Notes under the pieces: generated by a model | Database searches by the model: none | What the model was told of the DNA's origin: nothing | The model's input: the letters and a program-made list of their open reading frames with translations, nothing else | Shown here: piece after piece, positions 32,323 to 36,638 of the stretch | How positions within the stretch are numbered: the first letter of the stretch is position 1 | Layout of the letters: each line of letters begins with the position of its first letter | Program-made: the position numbers and the translations under genes | NCBI GenBank assembly: GCA_902489445.1 | Contig: CABTZX010000019.1 | Location: 1-36,638, forward strand | Reading direction: 5' to 3' | Length of the DNA: 36,638 nt | From: an uncultured Bacteroidales bacterium | GTDB taxonomy: Bacteria; Bacteroidota; Bacteroidia; Bacteroidales; Porphyromonadaceae

Positions 32323-33420
32323 ATGAACCCATCCCTCCCCGATAAAAAGGTAGTGCTCGTTACCGGAGCCACCGGCAATGTGGGCAAAGAGGTGCTGATG
32401 CAGCTCGCCAAAATGACCGATCGCTACGAGATCCGTGCCTTCGATCTGAAAACAAAAAGGTCCCTTGCCTTTTTCGATAAACTGAAGGATCGCATCAAAC
32501 GGCGCATCCTTCCTAAGTACGGCGATATAACCAAAGTGCAAACCCTTGAGGAGGCTACCCGTGGCGTAGACGTAACCCTGCACTTCGCCTCCCTCATTCC
32601 GCCCGCCGCTTATCGGAATCCTGCCCTAACCGAAGCGATCAACGTGGGCGGCACGCGTAACCTAATTGACGCGCTGGAGCGCAATGCACCGAATAGCTTC
32701 CTACTGTTCAGCTCCTCCGTGGCGGTGTACGGCGACCGCATTACCAACCCCGAAATACGCGTGGGTGATCCCCTCCGCCCATCCGTAGGCGATAATTACG
32801 CCGAAACGAAGGTCAAAATGGAGCAATTGATCCGCGAAAGCAATTTGGATAGCACCATCTTTCGCCTCTCCGCCATTATGGGTGCCGGCAATCACCACGT
32901 ATCCGGTATTATGTTCCTCATGCCTCTTGCCACGCCAATGGAGTTCACTACGCCGCGCGATACGGCACGCGCTTTTGTAAATGCCTTGGAGCACCTCGAC
33001 GAACTAAAGGGCAAAACGTTCAATTTGGGCGGTGGCGAGCAGTGCCGCGTGGATTACGACGAGTTCCTCCAAAGCAACTTTGAGATCGCCGGCTTGGGCA
33101 AGCTCGATTTTCCCGAGGGCGCTTTTGCCGAACATAACTATCATTGCGGCATCTTTGTGGATGGCGACGAACTCGAGCAGATTGTACATTTCCGGCGCGA
33201 TACGCTGCAATCCCTTTACGAAATGACGCGCAAAGCCACGCCCTGCTGGAAGCGTTTTGGCGCCTGGCTCCTCGCGCCCATTATCAAGCGTGCACTCCTC
33301 AAGCAATCCGATCCCTATAAGGCGTACCGAAAAGGTACCGATTCCGAGCGTGCGCGCTATTTCTTTCCCGATACGGTAGCGCGACTGAAAGCGAGCGAAA
33401 CGGCACAAAAGCATTCTTAA
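32323..33420 (+). CDS. NAD(P)-dependent epimerase/dehydratase (extended SDR)
   Basis: The 365-residue protein has a Rossmann NAD(P) loop VLVTGATGNVG (11-21), an LHFASLIPP strand, the SSSVAVYGD segment with the catalytic Ser/Thr position, and the YxxxK pair Y159/K163 (NYAETKVK). FRLSAIMGAGN and TPRDTARAFVNALE follow the usual extended-SDR order. The basic C-terminal region (KRFGAWLLAPIIKRALLK) may be an amphipathic membrane-contact helix. The substrate is unknown; nucleotide sugars or steroid-like substrates are typical. ispE follows after 5 bases. Confidence 0.85.
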   Translation: MNPSLPDKKVVLVTGATGNVGKEVLMQLAKMTDRYEIRAFDLKTKRSLAFFDKLKDRIKRRILPKYGDITKVQTLEEATRGVDVTLHFASLIPPAAYRNPALTEAINVGGTRNLIDALERNAPNSFLLFSSSVAVYGDRITNPEIRVGDPLRPSVGDNYAETKVKMEQLIRESNLDSTIFRLSAIMGAGNHHVSGIMFLMPLATPMEFTTPRDTARAFVNALEHLDELKGKTFNLGGGEQCRVDYDEFLQSNFEIAGLGKLDFPEGAFAEHNYHCGIFVDGDELEQIVHFRRDTLQSLYEMTRKATPCWKRFGAWLLAPIIKRALLKQSDPYKAYRKGTDSERARYFFPDTVARLKASETAQKHS

Positions 33421-33425
33421 CTATT

Positions 33426-34286
33426 ATGATTCGATTTGCTCCCGCCAAAATAAACATCGGCCTCTATATCACCGGGTTGCGCCCCGATGGCTACCATACT
33501 ATCGAAAGCTGCCTGGTGCCGATTCCTCTATACGATATTTTGGAGGTAACCGCCCCCGATTGGCTGACGGCGGATGACTTCCTACTCAAGGGATTACCGG
33601 TAAAAGGCGATCCCTCCGCCAATAGTGTGCTCAAAGTGCTGCATGCACTCAGGGAACGCCGATATGCCGTGCCGCCGCTCCGTATAGAGCTAATCAAGCA
33701 AATCCCCTCCGAAGCCGGCTTGGGGGGCGGTTCCTCCGATGCAGCGGCGCTCCTGCGCGCCGTGAACGATTTATTGCATTTGGATATTGCAAAATCCGAA
33801 TTGGCTGAAATCGCCGCCGTGGCGGGTGCCGATACGCCATTCTTTATCTACAACGGACCCATGCTCGCTACCGGAATCGGTACCGATCTGGAGCCACTGG
33901 AGCTGCTCCCCGAGCTGCGAGATGCTTACATCGCTGTGGTGAAACCGCCCATAGCGGTCAGCACAAAGGAGGCTTACGCGCTTACCGAGTGCATCCCCGC
34001 AATGAAAGGTATACTGAAAACGCAATGGAACAGCCCCCTGCCCTTTGGGGAAAGGGATATTTCCAACGATTTTGAAGCGGCGCTTTTCCCGCGCTATCCG
34101 CTCCTCGCCGAACTAAAACAGTTGCTTTTGCGCAAAGGTGCCTTTTATGCCTCGCTAAGCGGTAGTGGCTCCGCTCTGTACGGATTATTCAAAACGCCGC
34201 CCACACTCACCCCTTCCGAGCTGCCGGAAGCCTGTTTCCTCCGGAAAAGCCACTTTGTGGATCGGCATCACAGTATACCTCTATGA
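33426..34286 (+). CDS. ispE: 4-diphosphocytidyl-2-C-methyl-D-erythritol kinase
   Basis: The 286-residue GHMP kinase phosphorylates CDP-methylerythritol in the non-mevalonate isoprenoid pathway. K8 lies in FAPAKINIGLYI, the ATP loop PSEAGLGGGSSDAA covers 94-107, and the catalytic D136 lies in GADTPFFI. The C-terminal GHMP motif SLSGSGSALYGLF is present. Length and order match IspE. The stop overlaps the next start by 4 bases. Its product feeds the substrates of the polyprenyl synthase at 11301. Confidence 0.95.
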   Translation: MIRFAPAKINIGLYITGLRPDGYHTIESCLVPIPLYDILEVTAPDWLTADDFLLKGLPVKGDPSANSVLKVLHALRERRYAVPPLRIELIKQIPSEAGLGGGSSDAAALLRAVNDLLHLDIAKSELAEIAAVAGADTPFFIYNGPMLATGIGTDLEPLELLPELRDAYIAVVKPPIAVSTKEAYALTECIPAMKGILKTQWNSPLPFGERDISNDFEAALFPRYPLLAELKQLLLRKGAFYASLSGSGSALYGLFKTPPTLTPSELPEACFLRKSHFVDRHHSIPL

Positions 34287-35644
34287 AAAAAAGTATTCTT
34301 GTTTTGCTCCTTTTCGCGCTCTCGGCACTGTGTGCCCAAGCGCAGATTACCGGCTCCGGATGCGCTCTCGCGCCCATGAAAACGCCCGAGGGCGAGCGCA
34401 TGCACTGCTTTGTGCTGCACCCCCTTACCGGCACTTTTAGCATACGTATAGAGGCGCCTGCCGGGAGTAAGCTCAAAAAGTATGCAAAAGCTGCCGCCGA
34501 TGCCGTTGAAGTGACGAGCGCTACGCACGACGGTTCCGCCTTTGTGCTCGCCAATCCCGATACCGATTGCGGCTATGTAGTGGAAAAACCCTCCGGATTG
34601 CCCGATTATTACTGGCTTGCCCGCTACGAGAGCGCGCCACTGCCACAAGGCACGCTTACCGCCGAGTACGACCCTAACGCGCCGTGCGAGCGTCTGCTTT
34701 TGCGCGCGGATACCCCCTTTGCCTCGTGGCAATGCTACACACCGCAGGGCAATGTGCGCACTTTGGAGCGTCATTTCCGCATCGTTTATACCGATCTAAC
34801 CTACGACGAGGCGGCTCATCGCTTCGTTCCCAAGGAAACCGAGGCTTCGCTACCGCTCCGCAACGAAGGATTAGAGCTATTTGCTCCGCTTGCCGATACC
34901 CGTTTTACGCTGTTGGGCGACCAATTCACCGTTCTTTTGGGCATAAATCAACCCGCTCTTGAAAGCAACCTGCTACCGGCGCGGCGCATCGAACTGCACG
35001 CACTATACGAAATTGAGAATAATTCCGCGGATAGCGTTGCCAATGCGCCCAAAAGTGCCTATGGCGCGCCCCTCAAAATAACGATGAAAGCGATTGCAAA
35101 CGAGCCAGCAGCGGCGCGCTTTACCTGGCGCATCGTCTCCGCGCAGCACACCTCCGCCGAGGCACCCCTGCTTTTTAGTGCCGAAGGTGCCGAAACATCC
35201 TACACGTTTACGCAGATGGGCAGCTACCTCATTTCCGTGGAAGCGCTCTCCCGCGATGGTCAGTGCACCGCAACCGATGCCGATTACAAAATAGATATAG
35301 CCGCGTCACGGCTCGAAGTGCCTAACGCGTTCACCCCCTTCTCCTCCCCGGGCGTGAACGACCGCTTCCGCGTGGCGCACCGCTCGCTCACTCAATTCAA
35401 AGGATACATCTACAACGCTTGGGGCAAATTGCTCTTTTCCTGGGATAATCCCGATGAAGGCTGGGACGGAACGTTTAACGGAAAACCGGTGCCCACCGGT
35501 GCCTATTACTACGTAATTACCGCCAAAGGCGCGGACGGTGTGGATTATAACCTAAAAGGGCACTTGAACATTCTCGCCACCGAATGGGATGCCGGCACCG
35601 GAGAGCCGCTTCCTACCGATAACCTACCCACCCCTATTCCCTAA
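34283..35644 (+). CDS. Secreted protein with PKD-like domain and T9SS type B sorting domain
   Basis: The 453-residue protein has a signal peptide (MKKSILVLLLFALSALCAQA). The C-terminal about 85 residues match the gliding-motility-associated (type B) T9SS domain: VPNAFTPFSSPGVNDRF, FKGYIYNAWGKLLFSW, GWDGTFNGKPVPTGAYYYVI and LKGHLNIL. Before it (about 265-350) is a PKD-like beta domain with FTQMGSYLISVEALSRDG. The N-terminal part is unrecognised. Type B proteins go through T9SS but are usually retained or secreted differently from type A. The ATGA overlap with ispE couples a surface protein to a housekeeping gene. Confidence 0.85.
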   Translation: MKKSILVLLLFALSALCAQAQITGSGCALAPMKTPEGERMHCFVLHPLTGTFSIRIEAPAGSKLKKYAKAAADAVEVTSATHDGSAFVLANPDTDCGYVVEKPSGLPDYYWLARYESAPLPQGTLTAEYDPNAPCERLLLRADTPFASWQCYTPQGNVRTLERHFRIVYTDLTYDEAAHRFVPKETEASLPLRNEGLELFAPLADTRFTLLGDQFTVLLGINQPALESNLLPARRIELHALYEIENNSADSVANAPKSAYGAPLKITMKAIANEPAAARFTWRIVSAQHTSAEAPLLFSAEGAETSYTFTQMGSYLISVEALSRDGQCTATDADYKIDIAASRLEVPNAFTPFSSPGVNDRFRVAHRSLTQFKGYIYNAWGKLLFSWDNPDEGWDGTFNGKPVPTGAYYYVITAKGADGVDYNLKGHLNILATEWDAGTGEPLPTDNLPTPIP

Positions 35645-35699
35645 TCCTCACCGCGAAATGCCTATACCGTAACGGATCCTCGAAATAAAGATTTTTTTG

Positions 35700-35707
35700 T
35701 ATCTTTG
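35700..35707 (+). promoter_or_regulatory. -7 box TATCTTTG for the lipoprotein gene
   Basis: Exact TAnnTTTG, 41 bases before the ATG at 35749, preceded by a T-run. No clear -33 element. Confidence 0.55.
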
Positions 35708-35748
35708 AGATAGAAATGATTAGATAAAACGCATCAACATACTTAAGC

Positions 35749-36297
35749 ATGAAAGAGATGAAAACGAATCGTATCACGCTGTATGCCTTAATGACAATAG
35801 GGCTCACCCTTTTATGGACATCGTGCAACGGCATTAAAAACACGAATGCACCATTTGCTCACAAACATTACATTGCTTTGTGCAATGACGAGGGAAAGCC
35901 GATCGCGGAAAATGAATCTCCGGATTGGCAGGTCACTACCCGGCTTGTTCGCTGTACTACGGACGAGAAGTTTGGCAATGGAGGCGTCCGAGTGGATCTG
36001 GGGCGTGTAAGCGGGAAAGAGGGAATCGCATACGCGCTTTCCATTAGCGACGGCCATTTTATCTATCCGCCCAATTACGACAAAATAAACAGACTTCCCG
36101 CGGTAATCTACGAAGTAGAGGTAACGCTCCGGCGCAGCGGTTACGAAAGCCGGAAATACCTTCTGACAATACGCTACGATGAGCCGCGACGCATCCGCTC
36201 CGTACAACCGCGCTACTTTGTGGACGGAACCGAAACAACGGATAAAATAGACGATACGCCCCTATTCCGCCTGCCTGTAGCGGAAAAGAGCAAGTAA
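35749..36297 (+). CDS. Predicted lipoprotein, unknown function
   Basis: The 182-residue protein has a hydrophobic start (RITLYALMTIGLTLLW) and a lipobox-like LWTSC, with the lipid Cys near residue 27, so it is probably in the outer membrane. The rest is rich in beta-strand sequence and charged residues (for example YEVEVTLRRSGYESRKYLLTI is partly strand-like). I recognise no family; the layout resembles small Bacteroidota DUF lipoproteins. The start could also be ATG 35758, which gives a more usual MKTNR n-region. The last 13 codons including the stop are duplicated directly downstream. Confidence 0.7.
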   Translation: MKEMKTNRITLYALMTIGLTLLWTSCNGIKNTNAPFAHKHYIALCNDEGKPIAENESPDWQVTTRLVRCTTDEKFGNGGVRVDLGRVSGKEGIAYALSISDGHFIYPPNYDKINRLPAVIYEVEVTLRRSGYESRKYLLTIRYDEPRRIRSVQPRYFVDGTETTDKIDDTPLFRLPVAEKSK

Positions 36298-36336
36298 CCC
36301 CTACTCCGCCTGCCTTTAGCGGAAAAGAACGAGTAA
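36259..36336 (+). repeat. 39-bp tandem duplication of the lipoprotein gene's 3' end
   Basis: 36259-36297 and 36298-36336 are two adjacent 39-bp copies with four or five differences. The first encodes PLFRLPVAEKSK and the TAA stop; the second, in the same frame, encodes PLLRLPLAEKNE and another TAA. Confidence 0.9.
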
Positions 36337-36340
36337 ACCC

Positions 36341-36367
36341 TTTTGCCTGCGTAAAAGCAGGGCAAAA
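36341..36367 (+). terminator. Hairpin after the lipoprotein gene
   Basis: TTTTGCCTGC (36341-36350) pairs with GCAGGGCAAAA (36357-36367) with one bulged base and a 6-nt loop. Confidence 0.5.
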
Positions 36368-36426
36368 CAGCAAAAATCAGCGACACGTGACGCGGCGCGA
36401 CGCACACACGTCGCTCCCTGCCGCCT

Positions 36427-36464
36427 AACGCAGTAGCGCCCGCGGACGCGGGTGCTACTGCGTT
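36427..36464. terminator. Long GC-rich hairpin, 17-bp stem with GGAC loop
   Basis: Arms 36427-36443 and 36448-36464 (AACGCAGTAGCGCCCGC / GCGGGTGCTACTGCGTT) pair with one wobble. A short TTT follows. It may end the lipoprotein transcript, or insulate it from the repeat array that starts 9 bases later. Confidence 0.65.
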
Positions 36465-36472
36465 TCCGAACC

Positions 36473-36638
36473 AATCCAAACCAATCGGAACTAATCGGAG
36501 CCAATCGGAGCCAATCAGAGCTAATCGGAACCAATCGGAGCTAATCAGAACCAATCAGATTAATTCTGATAAACTCGGATAAGTTCTGATAAACTCCGAT
36601 AAACCCAGCCTACGCTCCGCTATAATACACTTTAATAC
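36473..36638 (+). repeat. 10-bp-period composite repeat array, copy B (cut by window end)
   Basis: Nine AATCGGAnCC-type units (36473-36562) are followed by four units of opposite sense (36563-36602, CTGATAA/CCGATAA), then CCTACG and the CTATAATAC and ACTTTAATAC units. Module order is the same as copy A at 12503, but a 6-base shift occurs before CCTACG. The array continues beyond the window. Confidence 0.85.

Noticed and set aside
31385..32332. Minus-strand open frame of 315 codons
   Set aside because: It is antisense to the C1B aminopeptidase and includes translated 22-bp repeats; no motif or start context supports it.

Overview
The window looks like chromosome of a Bacteroidota bacterium, most likely a Porphyromonas or close relative. 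The evidence is: promoters with the Bacteroidota -7 box TAnnTTTG (often TACCTTTG); secreted proteins with type IX secretion (T9SS) C-terminal domains of type A and type B; an HU-HIG type DNA-binding protein followed by an N-acetylmuramoyl-L-alanine amidase, a pairing common in Bacteroidota; and a methionine gamma-lyase and a PrtC/TrhP-like U32 protein of the kind known from Porphyromonas. The genus is an inference; no rRNA is present.

Layout. 1-10.8 kb is an AT-rich accessory island next to the 3' end of tRNA-Ser(UGA). It holds a partial gene, a gene-poor stretch with a perfect 41-nt palindrome, a broken XRE regulator with two adjacent amber codons, and a two-gene operon. The first operon gene encodes a 2292-residue protein with an OST-HTH/LOTUS-like N-terminus, a sacsin-type GHKL (Hsp90-fold) ATPase, a long scaffold, an acidic linker and a C-terminal domain. 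The second encodes a UPF1-like SF1 helicase fused to a PIN nuclease with all four acidic residues. I see this pair as the best candidate for an undescribed, probably anti-phage, RNA-directed system. 11.3-12.3 kb is a polyprenyl diphosphate synthase. 12.5-14.8 kb is a 10-bp-period repeat array, a consensus promoter, an HU-like gene and a lysis-like cassette: amidase, two-TM holin-like protein, and a lipoprotein with a C-terminal TM resembling a unimolecular spanin. 14.9-20.0 kb holds two secreted proteins: a large T9SS papain-like protease in AT-rich DNA and a duplicated-module protein whose base composition changes inside the gene. 20.0-27.6 kb is a minus-strand core cluster (U32 protein, rpe, comEC, TPR protein, pgk, GNAT). 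27.9-36.3 kb is plus-strand: mgl-dnaX, a secreted C1B aminopeptidase, an epimerase-ispE-T9SS type B protein operon, and a lipoprotein.

Two interspersed repeat families run through the gaps. One is an 88-bp cassette of four 22-bp units around a TATATACC core, found four times, each time with the same unit count and orientation. The other is a composite 10-bp-period element, found twice (the second copy runs off the window), with an internal orientation switch; its complete copy ends one base before the -33 box of the HU promoter. Gene names rest on recognised motifs; no database search was possible.
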